Source of the DNA: Cyclina sinensis
Lineage: Eukaryota > Mollusca > Bivalvia > Venerida > Veneridae
Assembly (NCBI GenBank): GCA_012932295.1
Contig: JAAONU010000001.1
Coordinates: 5,851,104-5,915,103 of the forward strand
Length of the DNA stretch: 64,000 nt
Direction of reading: 5' to 3'
The notes under the pieces: generated by a model
Databases searched by the model: none
What the model was told of the DNA's origin: nothing
The model's input: only the letters and a program-made list of their open reading frames with translations
Shown here: positions 10,141-22,485 of the stretch, in pieces
Layout of the letters: each line of letters begins with the position of its first letter
Numbering within the stretch: position 1 is the stretch's first letter
Position numbers and translations under genes: made by a program

Positions 10141-11825
10141 CAATGCAAGTGAATAGAATAAAGTATTGATTATTTGAAGCTCTTTCTATTGCAAGCTTTA
10201 ACTGTTTAGACTGTGCATTTCAACTGATGCAAGAACTTAATGGTCAGTTATCAGAAATCAAACAACATGGTCAAGAAGTCAACTACTGTATTAATGACAT
10301 AGAGAAAATTTACATGAACTTTAAATGTGTCAAAAACATCTTTTAATTTTGTACAGTAATTTAAAGCTCTGCAATCAGATTAAGCAAGTGTGTCACCAAC
10401 AATAATATGACCTTCATTATCAATTGAATGAGCTCTGGACATTAGTCAGATTCTAATTCTTAAACATCTGATAAAATACTAGCAATCGAACTAAATCAGT
10501 TTGGACCTCATTCTAACAGTACTGGTACAAGAAAAGCCCTGCATTTTTATACATAAAATGCCTGTTAAAACAGGCTTACATAAACAATGGGTTTAATGCA
10601 ATATTTCTGCAATATCTAAGTTGCAACTGAACGCCAATGCAGCTTACAATGAATAGAAAGATCATTGTCAATACCCGACTACTAATAAAAAATATAAATA
10701 GGTACTTAGAAAAAAAATCCTATAAAGACTTACACACTGTTCAAAATTTAAAAACAATAAATAAAAAAGCTGCAGTTCTTACAACAAAATAAATAAATAT
10801 ATATATAACAACAACACTCATGCAATTAAAACCGAAGTTATAGATCTGTGAGATGGAAGGAAAAGCTAACAGAAACATCTGAAGAACCAATTGCAGAAAT
10901 GTAGGTGAAATGTTACTGCTACCAAAATGTTTAACTGAAACTGAATTTTCAATTTGTGTATTTTTTGGGAACTCCATCTTATGGTCAAAGGGTGTATACG
11001 AAGTGTGATACATAACAATAAAACTCACAATGTGTCTTTTCAGAAGGAGTAAGAAGATACAATTATATATTTTTCAGTGAAGTAAATGTAAAAGCTACTA
11101 TTTAGTTTAAAAAAAAATTGACTACAGAGAAGTGGTGACTGATCAAAATGTTAAGAACTACATAAAAGCACATTCAAAAGGGAGTTTTGAAAATCATGCA
11201 GAAGTTGTAAAAAAAGTCCCCTACCATCATTATCGCCTGTGGTTGTTGGTGAAAAGAATAATTATAAACATTTAAACATCTGAAAACTGTGCATGTTGAA
11301 ATCTGCAATATGTGTTTATCATCATAAAATTCAATATGTGCAGCTTTGAAACTTGAATATTCAAAGCAAAAAAATGGTAAATAAGTTCAAGAGCCAGTAA
11401 GTATGCAACAATATTTACATAGGTGCAATTCTTGCCACAAGCCCGTAACTTGCAGATAAACACAGTCATATTGGCCCTTACTTGCACACCTGACTGGAAT
11501 TTGTGTAATCATAATAAATGTCCAAATATCTGAGCTATATCATCAGAAACTTGAGAAAAATCTTAGTCCTAAAAACATTAAAAACAAAAAAAATCAAAGA
11601 AGGTCCATGGGAACTGTTAAAGGACTTTGAAAAATGACTGCTTACCTCTAATATGTGAGAAAGCAACTGTCACTTTTTCTGTGGTCAGAAATATAACTGA
11701 AGAGGTTGTTTTTTTGTGTGTGTGTTTTTTTTTTTACTGAGGTCTCTAGTCCAGTTTTCAAAATCAAAAATTTTTCAAGACTTAATGTAGAACTTCTTAC
11801 CAGTTCCACTCTAGGCAGAATTGAA
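10141..11825. other. Unrepeated non-coding stretch, probable intron or flank
   Basis: AT-rich. The 50- to 95-codon open stretches here resemble no family I know and lack paired splice signals. T- and GT-rich runs lie at 11706-11736. The calcineurin exon expected below 18145 was not found here. Confidence 0.6.
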
Positions 11826-11950
11826 TAAAACTAGAGCTATTATTAAATGTGATTAATACCACCACAAGACTGCTTCAGAACTGAGGAAGTTAAAAGTAAC
11901 AGAATACTTTGTAAAAGAACTGAAATAGAGTCATGGTTGTGGGCAATTAA
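11826..11950 (+). repeat. Degenerate 5' box of a G-type element
   Basis: aaactagagctattattaaa then tgtgattaataccacc resembles the 5' hairpin boxes at 8632 and 56660. It precedes the G array directly. Confidence 0.5.
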
Positions 11951-12913
11951 AGATAGTTGTGGTTTTTGTACATTACATTTCCTGTCATCGTGCTTGACCA
12001 TTTTATATAAGTTGCATTGAATGCCAACCAGTATTTTTCAAGTTATGCTCTGGACAAGGAAAACCAACAAAGGGCTATAACTGTGCAAAAACTGAAGATG
12101 GAGTATTGGCTCTTGTGCACTGCACTTCCTGTCATTGTGCTTGACCACTGTATGATGTTGCATTGAAATCCTGCAATTAGTTTTCAAGTTATGCTTCTGA
12201 CAAAGAAAACCAACAAAGGGCAAAAACTGTGCAAATACTGAAGATGGAATTATAGCTTTTGTACACTGCACTTCCTGTCATTGTGCTTGACCATTGTATG
12301 AAGTGGCAGTGAATTCCAACCAGTAGTTTTCAAGTTATGCTCTGGACAAGGAAAACCAACAAAGGGCAATAACTGTGCAAAAACTGAAGATGGAGTTATA
12401 GCTCTTGTGCACTGCACTTCCTGTCATTGTGCTTGACCATTGTATGATGTTGCATTGAAATCCTGCAATTAGTTTTCAAGTTATGCTTCTGACAAAGAAA
12501 ACCAACAAAGGGCAAAAACTGTGCAAATACTGAAGATGGAATTATAGCTTTTGTACACTGCACTTCCTGTCATTGTGCTTGACCATTGTATGAAGTGGCA
12601 GTGAATTCCAACCAGTAGTTTTCAAGTTATACTCCGGACAAGGAAATCCAACAAAGGGCAATAACTGTGCAAATAGTGAAGATGGGGTTATGACTCTTAA
12701 ACAATGCATTTTCTGTCATTGTGCTTGATCACTGTATGCAGTTGCATTGAGTTCCAACCAGTAGTTTCCAAGTTATGCTTTGGACATGGAAAACCAACAA
12801 AGGGCAATAACTCTGAAAATAGTGAAGATGGAGTTATGATTCTTGAACACTGCACTTCCTCTCATTGTGCTTGACCATTGTATGAAGTTGCACTGAATTC
12901 CAACTATGAATTT
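11951..12913 (+). repeat. Cassette G tandem array, left part
   Basis: About six 147-bp units (cattgtgcttgaccattgta, ccaaccagtagttttcaagt, aaaccaacaaagggcaataa) with an alternating pattern of two variants. It is interrupted at 12914 by the TTAA element and continues at 14787. Confidence 0.92.
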
Positions 12914-12917
12914 TTAA

Positions 12918-14782
12918 AGGTCATGTGACACGAATTTTTGACCTCGTAATTTTCATATGAGCGAAAAATATATATCTAACTATGACTGTTTTACAAATTT
13001 CCGCAGGTAATTTTCATCTTAAAGATGTTTTTATAGCAAATTAAAATCCATATTTTACGCACTTGGTCGCGCGCACCTGTCACGAGCGAAACCGGAAGTG
13101 ACGCACATTTATCTCTTGCGACTTTACACAGCTGCCTGGATTGTCAATAAAAACTTTAAAATTATGATGAAAAGTGAAAATGTAGAATGAATATAGTAAA
13201 AAAAACAAAATTGAACAAGTTAAGCTAACATCATGAATATACATTGAAGATTTTTTAAATAAATAATTTGAATTTTTGATAGAATTACGAAGCAGCAATA
13301 ATATATAGAGGCTAGTTTAATCAGAGTTATAGAATTAAAAGATACATCGGTGAAAATTTCTAGACTAAGAGAAAATTTTCAAGTAAATGATCCAAAAAGA
13401 TTTTGAATATGCTTATTTTTATCCGATGCAGTTTGTTGGAAGACTTGATTAACTAACTCCAATCGAGAGATTTTTTTCCATAAAAACATTCTCCTTACAG
13501 TGATGTGTTGCTTACTTGTCTGTGGTATATTTAGCCTGAGGTACGTGTAAGTAATCTTTGACTAGACCATTTTTTTTTTTTCATTGTAAATGCATATCTT
13601 TTTTTGTTGTTTTTTTTGGCTTGTTCATTCTTCATTTTTTTTTTAAACAAAACAATAATGATCAACGAACAAATAATATGCAGAAGCCCTAAAAACTTAA
13701 AATCATAACACAAACACATTGTCTTTTGTTTTTTTAATAATTTGTTCACATTTAGAAGTCGAATGATTTTTGTTTCATCATAAATAGATCCATTACATTT
13801 AATTATCTAATTAAAATATGTATCTGCATGGAAGCTTCTTAACTAAAAATCATTCAGACATGTTAATTGGAACAAGCTATTACATAATGTTTTCACAAGT
13901 GTGACTGATCAAAAGTAATACAATCAATTTGGTAGTTCACTTGCCATAAAAAATTGCTATTTGTCTCAACTTTATCATTGATTGGGTCATAAAAAAGTTA
14001 ACTGCTTTGTTTTGACAGCTATGCAGAATATACAAGGGTCCCATTTGGGCAGGTTAATTTGCATAAATCCCACAGTATAAGGCGTGATTTATGGATCTTT
14101 GACATTTCATTGGATATTAATTTATAAGCAGACACAAATTTCTACTTGATTGACATGCCATATTATTATTTTTCAAACACTATCCCAACGTGAAAATACA
14201 CTGTAGTGTGAATTTCCATTCCAGTGAAACAATTGTTAACACATTAGATCACCTAAATTCACTTCAATTTTACTACACTTAAATGAAAAAGAATTGTTTA
14301 TGACGTAAACATCTAGTGAGGAAGTGTTACGCAGCATGTAAAAACGTGGAGGAGATAGTTTTATATTGAACCACAACATGGAAGAAATTGGAATATTTAT
14401 TAATCTCTCGGCACAATGTTTGAATTAACTTATAAAAATCGAGAAGTAATCACATTATCTTATTTAATTTACAATTTACAGCATGTTATTTTTATATGTT
14501 TGCCTTTATCGTGTTTCTTGCACATGTGGTTTAGTGTTATTTTTCATGTGTTATGAGCAGTGTAATTCTGCACTACTGTCTGGTACAGTAGGGATAAATC
14601 TACGTCACAGCCAAAAATTGCGGCGGAAACTACCGATGTCGAAACGGAAACAGCCGATCATCAAAAACACGTTTTTTCTGATCAAAAGCAATATTTTCGT
14701 AATTTCGCAGTTAAACCATTTTAATCAGTACATTATGATTATTTTGAATAGACAAAGTTGCCATAGTCGTGTCACATGACCT
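12918..14782. mobile_element. Non-autonomous TTAA-flanked DNA transposon (1865 bp)
   Basis: Perfect 16-bp TIRs, AGGTCATGTGACACGA at 12918-12933 and its reverse complement at 14767-14782, are bounded by TTAA at 12914-12917 and 14783-14786. Joining the flanks at one TTAA gives tttTTAAgttatgctc, the normal G-cassette sequence, so this is a clean insertion. TTAA duplication is the hallmark of piggyBac-type transposition, though the termini do not show the usual piggyBac CCY start. Subterminal GC-rich pieces (tcgcgcgcacctgtcacgag, ttgcggcggaaactaccg) flank an AT-rich interior. No transposase frame was found. Confidence 0.93.
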
Positions 14783-14786
14783 TTAA

Positions 14787-15629
14787 GTTATGCTCAGGAC
14801 AAGGAAAACCCACAAAGGGCAATAACTGCACAAAAAAATGGAGTTATGGCATTTGTACACTGCACTTCCTATCATTAAGCTTGGCCATTGTATGAAGTTG
14901 CATAGAATTCCAACCAGTACTTTTCAAATTATGCTCCGGACAAGGAAATCCTACAAAGGACAATAACCTTGCAAATAGTATAGACAGAGTTATAGCTCAT
15001 GTACACTGCATTTCCTCTTCTTGTGCTTGACCATTGTATGAAGTTGCATTCAATTCCAACCATTAGTTTTCAAGTTATGCCAAGGACAAGGAAAACCAAC
15101 AAAGGGCAATAACTGTGCAAGTACTGAAGATGGAGTTATAGCTTTTGTACACAGCACTTCCTGTCATTGTGCTTGATCATTGTATGAAGTTGCACTGAAT
15201 TCCAACCAGTAGTTTCCAAGGTATGCTCCAGACAAAAACCAACAAAGGGCAATAACTGTGCAAATAGTGAAGATGGAGCTATGATTCTTGAACAATGCAC
15301 TTCCTCTTTTTGTGCTTTACCATTGTATGAAGTTGAATTTAATTCTAAACCAGTAGTTTTCAAGTTATGCTCCGGACAAGGAAAACCAACAAAGGCCAAT
15401 TACTCTTTAAATAGTGAAGATGGAGTTATGATTCTTGAACACTGCACTTCCTCTCATTGTGCTTGACCATTGTATGAAGTTGCATTGAATTCAAACCATT
15501 AGTTTTTAAGTTATACTCCGGACAAGGAAATTGCAACAGATCGACCGATCGCCCGACCGACCAACCACTGGGTTACTCCTATATTCACACCCCACCTCAC
15601 CAACAACCAAACTTCGTTTCGGGGGTATA
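14787..15629 (+). repeat. Cassette G tandem array, right part, with type II-like end
   Basis: About five units continue the array at 11951. It ends gatcgaccgatcgcccgacc, ctcctatattcacacccc and cgtttcgggggtataaca, a TATxxC..GGGGTATA hairpin end. Confidence 0.9.
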
Positions 15630-16311
15630 ACAAACTAGCAAGTGAACCAAAAGAAAATGCTTAATGCCACATCTGAAAGCTCTGTCCTTGTAATTTTTTT
15701 TAAACCTATAATGATTTTCTTGGAGCCAATAGGGACCCCTAGGGCATATTTTTTGGAGGACCAATAGAATAAGCTCCTACAAGCTAAATATAGCTCTATT
15801 CTAATTCATTTCTGAAAATAGTATTTTTACAGTCTTCCTTATATTTCTGTTTAAACATGTCACCCTTAGGTTGGAGCAAATAATGACCTCAGAGGGGTTC
15901 AATAATTTCAACCATCTTAGAAGTCAACTAAACAACTTATTGAATTTCAGAAATCTTGGCTAAGTGGCTCCACATGAGGTGTAAGATTTTTTTAGTAAGT
16001 CGAAATCGAGCATGTTCCATGCAAAGGAACCTAGGTGTGTAGTTTGCACAATTTTAGATTATGGGTGATCGTGCAAGATATTAAGAGCATCCCAATCCAT
16101 GGACACTCCTGCTCTGTGTTTAGCAAAAGGGTGTAACAATAAATCATGGAACAATTTATCACAAGATAGAGGGTTTTGTTTTACTGGTGTGACTACGATG
16201 ATACAGCAAAGATATGGCTTCTATTCTTATCCTTATCAAAGAAAGAGATTATTCAAACAAAATAATTACAGTGTATATCAAAAACGAATTTGGCAAATTT
16301 TATAATAATAA
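15630..16311 (+). repeat. Strongly decayed E-like array
   Basis: Recognisable only by scattered words (agggacccctagggcat, aatgacctcagaggggttc, aaatcttggctaagtggct). It is older than the other E arrays. Confidence 0.45.
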
Positions 16312-17364
16312 AAAAGAGGGCCATGATAGCCCTTTATCGCTCATCTGAGAACCATTGTAAATATTGTTCAATTTTTCCTTGCTGTAACTTCCAAAAATGG
16401 AACATAAATAAGTATGTCGAGGTTAGCATACGTTTTCATGTGTTTAAATTTCTTTAAACCAAACCTAACTCAAACAAATATGACAAAGAGCCACCAAAGC
16501 AGAACTTCCATGAAATAACTCTAAAACTTCGCCAGGGGTTTCTGAGGAGAATATTATCAAAGCCGTTTATATAGTCATACAGTGAAACTTGCCCTAATTA
16601 CCTACTACTGTCAAGTCTTTTTTTTTAACAAACCAACATGGCTTCATGGAGTTTCATTAAATTAGTGAAAGGGTTTCTGAAGAGAAGATTTTTCAATATT
16701 TCTATATATTTGTATACTGAAAAGTAGCTCTGCTCCCTGTCAGTCAAATTATTCTACCATCCAGTATTACTCAAAGGAACTTGATAACTAAAGCACATTT
16801 GTGAGAAATTGCTTTGAAATCGTGCAAGCCTTTTTCAGAAAATTTTCAAAGTCAACCAAATCTTTTTTTTTTACAAACCAACATGGTGTGAAGAATTTGA
16901 TTAAAGGCCACTAAGAAACATTTCTGTAAAATCATTTTTAAATTAAACCAGCGATTTCTGAGGAGAAGTCTTTCAAGTTAACTATATTCATAAGTGAAAA
17001 CAGGCCCTGCCTTCTGAAGGTCAGGTTTTTTAATGACACAAAATGACTTGAAGGAATTGGGTCACTTAAGGAACATTTTGGTAAAATAATTTTGAAATCC
17101 AGCTGGTAGTTTCTGAAGAGAAGATTTTCAAAGTAAAGTTTTTCCTTATGGTTGCCATGGCAACCAGAGTACTGAAAGGAACCACTTTATTTTAAGGAAC
17201 GTGAGAAAGGTTCAACAGAGGAACATTCCTGTGAAGTTTGATTAAGTAAGCCCAGTGGTTTAGGAGATGTTGTTTTCAGGAAAATGTTGACGATGGATGA
17301 CAGCCAAGGACAACCACCTATCCTAACAGCTCATTCCTTTTGCACTTAGTGCTCAGGTGTGCTA
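16312..17364 (+). mobile_element. Complete type I modular element (1.05 kb)
   Basis: The 5' box is agagggccatgatagccctt then tatcgctcatctgag. Diverged cassettes of about 160 bp follow (tttctgaggagaagtc, ttgccatggcaaccagagt). The 3' end is gctcattccttttgc, then gcaaaa-like loop and tagtgctcaggtgtgctaaa. Its microsatellite is decayed (gacgatggatgacagcc). Confidence 0.8.
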
Positions 17365-18144
17365 AAATATGAAATCCCATGTTTTCCTTAACTTATTCCA
17401 AAAGTCAACTTGTTGAAATGGTCCTATTTCTAAGCAGAGAAGAGGTATAAACTCTTAAAACATGCATATTACAAACAACAGTCTGGCCAAAAACAGACAA
17501 TATTTCTTAAATCTGAAAATTGAATTCATGCATAAAAAGCCAACATATTGACAAAACAAGCAAAAACTGAGACATAGGAAAATGATAAAAGAATATTACA
17601 AGAGTATTTGCCAAACCAGTATAAAGGATAAAATGACAATAACGCTCCTAATAATTCTGATTTCAGTTTAATTCAGACCAGCACTACAAGTTTATTAATA
17701 TTTGGCAATATCTGGGCCGTCTGATGTCTGTGAAATATTTTCAGTTCTTTTGAAATGACAATTGGTTCAGTGTCTATATTTCCAAACACGGTAAACATGC
17801 ATTTTATAGACCATTGACAAATTAGATATCTGTCAAATGTAATGACATTTTCCATTTAATTTCCTGCAAGAGCATGGTATTTTGCTTTATTTTTTTCAAT
17901 TGTGTAAACCCCATAGTCTGAACAGAAACATTCACTAATCTAAAAAAATATTCTGATAGCATGTACATTTACTCAAAAAAATACAAAACTAGAACATGGA
18001 AAGTACGCTGGACTGTTTGTTCTAGAAGCAGATATTCAAACTATCAAAGTTGAGCAAACATTTATCTCGTGAAGAGTAAAAAACACAGACAACCTGGTAA
18101 AAGGTACAAATATAAGACAAGGCACCACATGTGAAGAGACTTAC
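17365..18144. other. Intron sequence downstream of the last exon seen
   Basis: Unrepeated and AT-rich. A 60-codon open stretch on the minus strand (17673-17855) has no recognisable similarity and no splice support. Confidence 0.6.
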
Positions 18145-18222
18145 CTTCGAATGTGTCATCAATATCATTCATCAATTCGTCATCTGAGCAAATATTCAAT
18201 ACATTTACAAGCATCTCTGTGA
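18145..18222 (-). CDS. CanA: Calcineurin A exon: VTEMLVNVLNICSDDEL to TFEG (calcineurin-B-binding helix)
   Basis: 78 nt, joined by G|TC (Val) and ending G| before the donor gtaagt. The acceptor is ttatttttcag. It encodes VTEMLVNVLNICSDDEL, identical to the amphipathic helix that calcineurin B clamps (about residues 361-377 of human CNA-alpha), followed by MNDIDDTFE in place of the acidic linker GSEEDGFD. The acidic character of the linker is kept although its sequence differs, as is usual between phyla. The donor implies a following exon with the calmodulin-binding segment. I looked for a minus-strand equivalent of RKEVIRNKIRAIGKMA down to position 1 and did not find it. The acceptor lies about 130 bp from a 46-bp minisatellite. 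Confidence 0.96.
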
Positions 18223-18351
18223 CTGAAAAATAATTTTTTTTCATTGTGTCATTCTTTCAAAAGCAAAAAGTTTTCTAACTTCATATTAAAAATCACAATT
18301 GCAACGATTGTTTTTGAATCTTACAGTAATGAAAGCATACATTTTTGAAGT

Positions 18352-19545
18352 CAGCATTGTTACCTGACAAATTGTAAAGCAGGCACACATTTCTAATCAG
18401 CATTGTTACCTGACAAATTGTAAAGCAGGCACACCTTTCTAATCAGCATTGTTACCTGACAAATTGTAAAGCAGGCACACATTTCTAATCAGCATTGTTA
18501 TCTGACAAATAGAAAAGCTGGCACACATTTCCTGACAAATTGTAAAGCAGGCACACATTTCTAATCAGCATTGTTATCTGACAAATAGAAAAGCTGGCAC
18601 ACATTTCTAATCAGCATTGTTATCTGACAAATAGTAAAGCTGGCACACATTTCTAATCAGCATTGTTATCTGACAAATAGTAAAGCTGGCACACATTTCT
18701 AGTCTGCAGTGCTACCTGACAAATTGTAAAGCAGGCACACATTTATAGATTGCATTGCTATCTGACAAATTGTTAAGCAGGTATACATTTCCAGTCAGTG
18801 CTGCAATCTGACAAATGATTATGCAGGTATACATTTCTAGTTTGCAGTGCTATCTGACAAATGGTAAATCAGGCACACATTTATAGTCACCAGTGCTATC
18901 TAACAAAAATAATACAGGTATACATTTCTAGTCAGCAGTGCTATCTGCAAAATGGTAAATCAGGCACACATTTGTAGTTAACAGTGCTATCTAACAAAAA
19001 CAATACAGGTAAACATTTCTAGTCTGCAGTGCTATCTGACAAATGGTAATGCAGGTGCACATTTCTAGTCAGCACAGCTATCTGACAATTAATGCAGGAA
19101 TACATTTCTAGTCTGCTGTGCTATCTGACAAATGGTAATGCAGGAATACATTTCTAGTCTGCACAGCTATCTGACAATTAATGCAGGAATACATTTCTAG
19201 TCTGCAGTGCTATCTGACAAATGGTATTGCAGGAATGCATTTCTAGTCTGTAGTGCTATCTGACAAATGGAAATGCAGGTTAACATTTCTGGTCAATGTC
19301 AAATGGTAATGTAGGAATACAGTTTGTCGGCAGTGCTATCTGACAAATGGTAATGCAGGTATACAGTTAGTCAGCAGTGCTATCTGACAAATGGTACAGC
19401 AGGAATACAGTTTGTCAGCAGTGCTAATGGTAATGCAGGTTAAACTTTCTGTCAGCAGTGCTATCTGAAATTTTTTTATGCAGTGCTATCAGAGAAATGG
19501 TAATGCAGGAATACATAACTAGTCATCAGAGCATTCTGACAAATA
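18352..19545. repeat. 46-bp minisatellite filling most of the 2-kb intron
   Basis: Units of 46 bp (cagcattgttacctgacaaa, gcaggcacacatttctaat) start at 18352, 18398 and 18444 and continue for about 25 copies. They are nearly identical up to about 18700 and increasingly diverged and length-variable towards 19545, as expected if expansion is most recent at the exon-proximal end. Confidence 0.93.
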
Positions 19546-19626
19546 GTAATGCAAAACTACTAGCTCTTAGTATTTCTAACAGAACTAATATTTTTCAATC
19601 AATCAGCCAAGCATGATTACATAGGT

Positions 19627-20236
19627 AAAAAAGAGCACCGCTGGGCAGAGCATTATATGCCTGAAAGATGTTTTATCCAAGTATGATGCATTTGTGATAA
19701 AAGGGAGAAAACCTTAGGCTTTAAAAATAAATGATTTGCTTTAAATTTTGAATTTTTTTACCTCTGACCTACTGATCAAACCAATAGGGGTCATTCACTC
19801 AATGTGTGCAACCACTGTATAAATTTTGAAGTCTCTACAAAAATGGTTTTCAAGTTACAGAGTGTAAATGATTCTAAACATTTCGGTCACTGTGACCTTG
19901 ACCTTTGACATACTGACCCCAAAATGTAAAGGGGTCATCCAATCAATGTGTGCAATCATAATATAAAGTTTGAAGTCTCTATAACAAATGATTGTCAAGG
20001 TACATGGCGGAAATGGTTTTCAATGTAAAAGTCTATGTGACCTTGACTTTTGAGCTACTGACTCCAAAATCAATAGGATCATCCACTCAATGTGGGCAAT
20101 AATCACTTGAAGGTAAAAGACTAAAGGCCAAAGAGTACTCAAGTTATCCCCAGAAACCAAATTGCTTACGGACGGATGGACGGACAGACGGACGCCATGG
20201 ACCATAACATAATATGCCCCCTTCGGGCATATAAAA
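19627..20236 (+). mobile_element. Cassette J element with type II 3' end
   Basis: The 5' box (gcaccgctgggcagagcatt then atatgcc) matches 62336-62380. Two to three units of about 135-140 bp follow (ggggtcatccaatcaatgtg, cttgacctttgacatactg), then acggacggatggacggacag. The end is tatgcccccttcgggcata then taaaaa. It stops 55 bp from the GEK exon donor. Confidence 0.85.
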
Positions 20237-20256
20237 ACATACAATGGACACCTTCA

Positions 20257-20620
<364 letters not shown>

Positions 20621-21256
20621 AGTTCAAGGTAAAGGTCAAAGTATGCATGCAAAATTATACAAATAGTTTAAATTTCATTGATGTAGCTTTTAAAAAAAAA
20701 CCAAGGAAGTAGGTCAGGAGGTCACATGAAGGTCAAGGACAAAGGTGGATAAAGGTTAAGTACTTTTTCCTATATAACTCTATGTAAAACCAAATGACCA
20801 CTGGAGCTGGGCCAATTATGATCCATGGGCCAGGATTTGGTAGATGTCCACTAGACGATGATACACACAAAATGTCTAAACCCTAGGCCTAATGGTTTAT
20901 GAAAAGAAGATTTTTTAAGTTTTTCCAAAGTGACTGCTGGGGTGGCACAAATTCTGACCCAAGAGCCATGATTTATAATGATTTTGGTAGAGGTTCACTA
21001 AATGGTGCTACAAACCAAATATGTAAGCTCTAGGCTTTGTGGTTTCAGACAAAGAAAAACTGAGCCAGGGTCATTTTGATCCAGAGGCCATGATTTGTAC
21101 AAACTTGGCAGAGGTCCACTAGACAATCATACACACCAAACATCTTAACTCTAGGCCTTACAGTTTCTAACAAGATGAATTTTTAAGTTTTTCCAATATA
21201 AGTGGCCAAACTTGACCCCAGAGCCATGATTTATATAATTTTGGTAGAGGTCAAAT
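20621..21256 (+). repeat. Cassette L unit followed by an E array
   Basis: L (aggtcaggaggtcacatgaa) at 20621-20755, then about three E units (ccaaatgaccactggagctg, ttggtagaggttcactaaat). It breaks off at 21256 in aattttggtagaggtcaa, where unrelated sequence begins. Confidence 0.8.
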
Positions 21257-21985
21257 ACCGTAAACACTCGAATATATTACGCACTTTTTTTCAAGAATTT
21301 TAAGTATCCACAAAGGGGTGTGTATTATACACAAGGGTGGGCCCTCAGACAATTTTTTCCAGCTTGAAAACCCATAAAAATACCGGCCAAAAGTCAATAA
21401 TTTCTGTCCAAATGATCATGTTTTCTTTTTTGGTGCACCTTCTTTTTGGAGAGCGTTATTAAGGGGAGAAAACCAATGTCATCAGTACTGAAAGTACGTT
21501 ATCGTAAAAGCCGTTATAACGCCATTTTTTGGTGTGTTTTTTTTTTTTTTTTTTTTTTTTCTCTCTACATGTATAAGTGCTAAAGATTCATTTATTTAAC
21601 CAATGCCTACCGGTATTATGCCCGTCAATATACGCACTCACACAATTATGGACCAAATAATTTGATAAAGGAGTCGTCCGTATATTGTTAAACAAACATA
21701 ATAATTAGTGTCGTTTGATGTCACAATAATTACGAGATGTTTGTTAACACATCCAAAAGGTATTGAGAAGGTGTTGACACTCTGAGATAATGCCATGTTT
21801 ATTCAATATTTCCGAAAGAAATAGTTTGTAGCGCTAATTGTCCTTAATGAAATAAATAGTTAAATCCAACCGTAGTGATATTCACGCGATGTAATTGTTA
21901 CGCGCACCGACAATGGCCGCTTCCTGAACGAGAAACATGGACCAATGGTAACTCTATTTCCAGAGGAAATTTGTGTGCATATTAG
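21257..21985. mobile_element. Possible DNA-transposon remnant inserted in cassette E
   Basis: The abrupt junction with E starts taccgtaaacactcgaatat then attacgcac, a terminus-like sequence. The motif recurs as tatacgcactcac and gttacgcgcaccgac. No matching right TIR and no resumption of E were found, so this is an end fragment or something else. A T25 run is at 21536-21560. Confidence 0.35.
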
Positions 21986-21989
21986 ATTC

Positions 21990-22485
21990 CAATGCAAGAG
22001 ATGTTTGTAAAACATATTCCCCCCCTAGTGCCTTATTCCTAGAGGCAGCCATAAAAGTATAGGAAGGCAGAAGGACAGGGACTTGTGTCAGTACATTAAT
22101 GGGAGGATGATAGGGGATTCTGATATCAAAAGCTTCTGACCATGGCAAGTCGATGAAGGAGAGGAACTGCAGATTATGTCAATGACACTTTGGTTATAAA
22201 ATGACTGTATCAAGTTTAATTACTGGAGAACACAAAAGAGTATAGGAACTGCATGGGTAGGTAGGTAGTTATGTGGGAGAGTGGGTAGGTAGGAAGTTTT
22301 GAGGCAGCAAGGCCCAAGGGTTCTCCAGTTATCAATCAGAATCTGTTTCCCTTTTTATGGTTTATGGCCATCTTGACCCTAAACCCAAGGACCTCAAAGA
22401 CAATAGGGGTCATGTCCTGAACAGACCAACCTGCATAGCAAGTACACTGCATAATTTAAATCAAAGGAGCACCCATATAATCTAT
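21990..22485 (+). repeat. Type II element fragment with C leader
   Basis: It starts gcaagagatgtttgtaaaac then atattccccccctagtgcc, with the leader agaggcagccataaaagtat and about one cassette. No 3' hairpin. Its uninterrupted leader (gattctgatatcaaaagctt) is the reference for the insertion at 31347. Confidence 0.8.

Noticed and set aside
10741..11487. Minus-strand frames of 95 and 71 codons as missing calcineurin exons
   Set aside because: Neither contains the RKEVIRNKIRAIGKMA-like segment or any autoinhibitory motif; hydrophobic AT-rich translation only.
17673..17855. 60-codon minus-strand frame near the last exon
   Set aside because: Not similar to calcineurin and lacks flanking splice signals in the required phase.
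18352..19545. CRISPR-like array
   Set aside because: The 46-bp units are contiguous and have no unique spacers; the setting is a eukaryotic intron.
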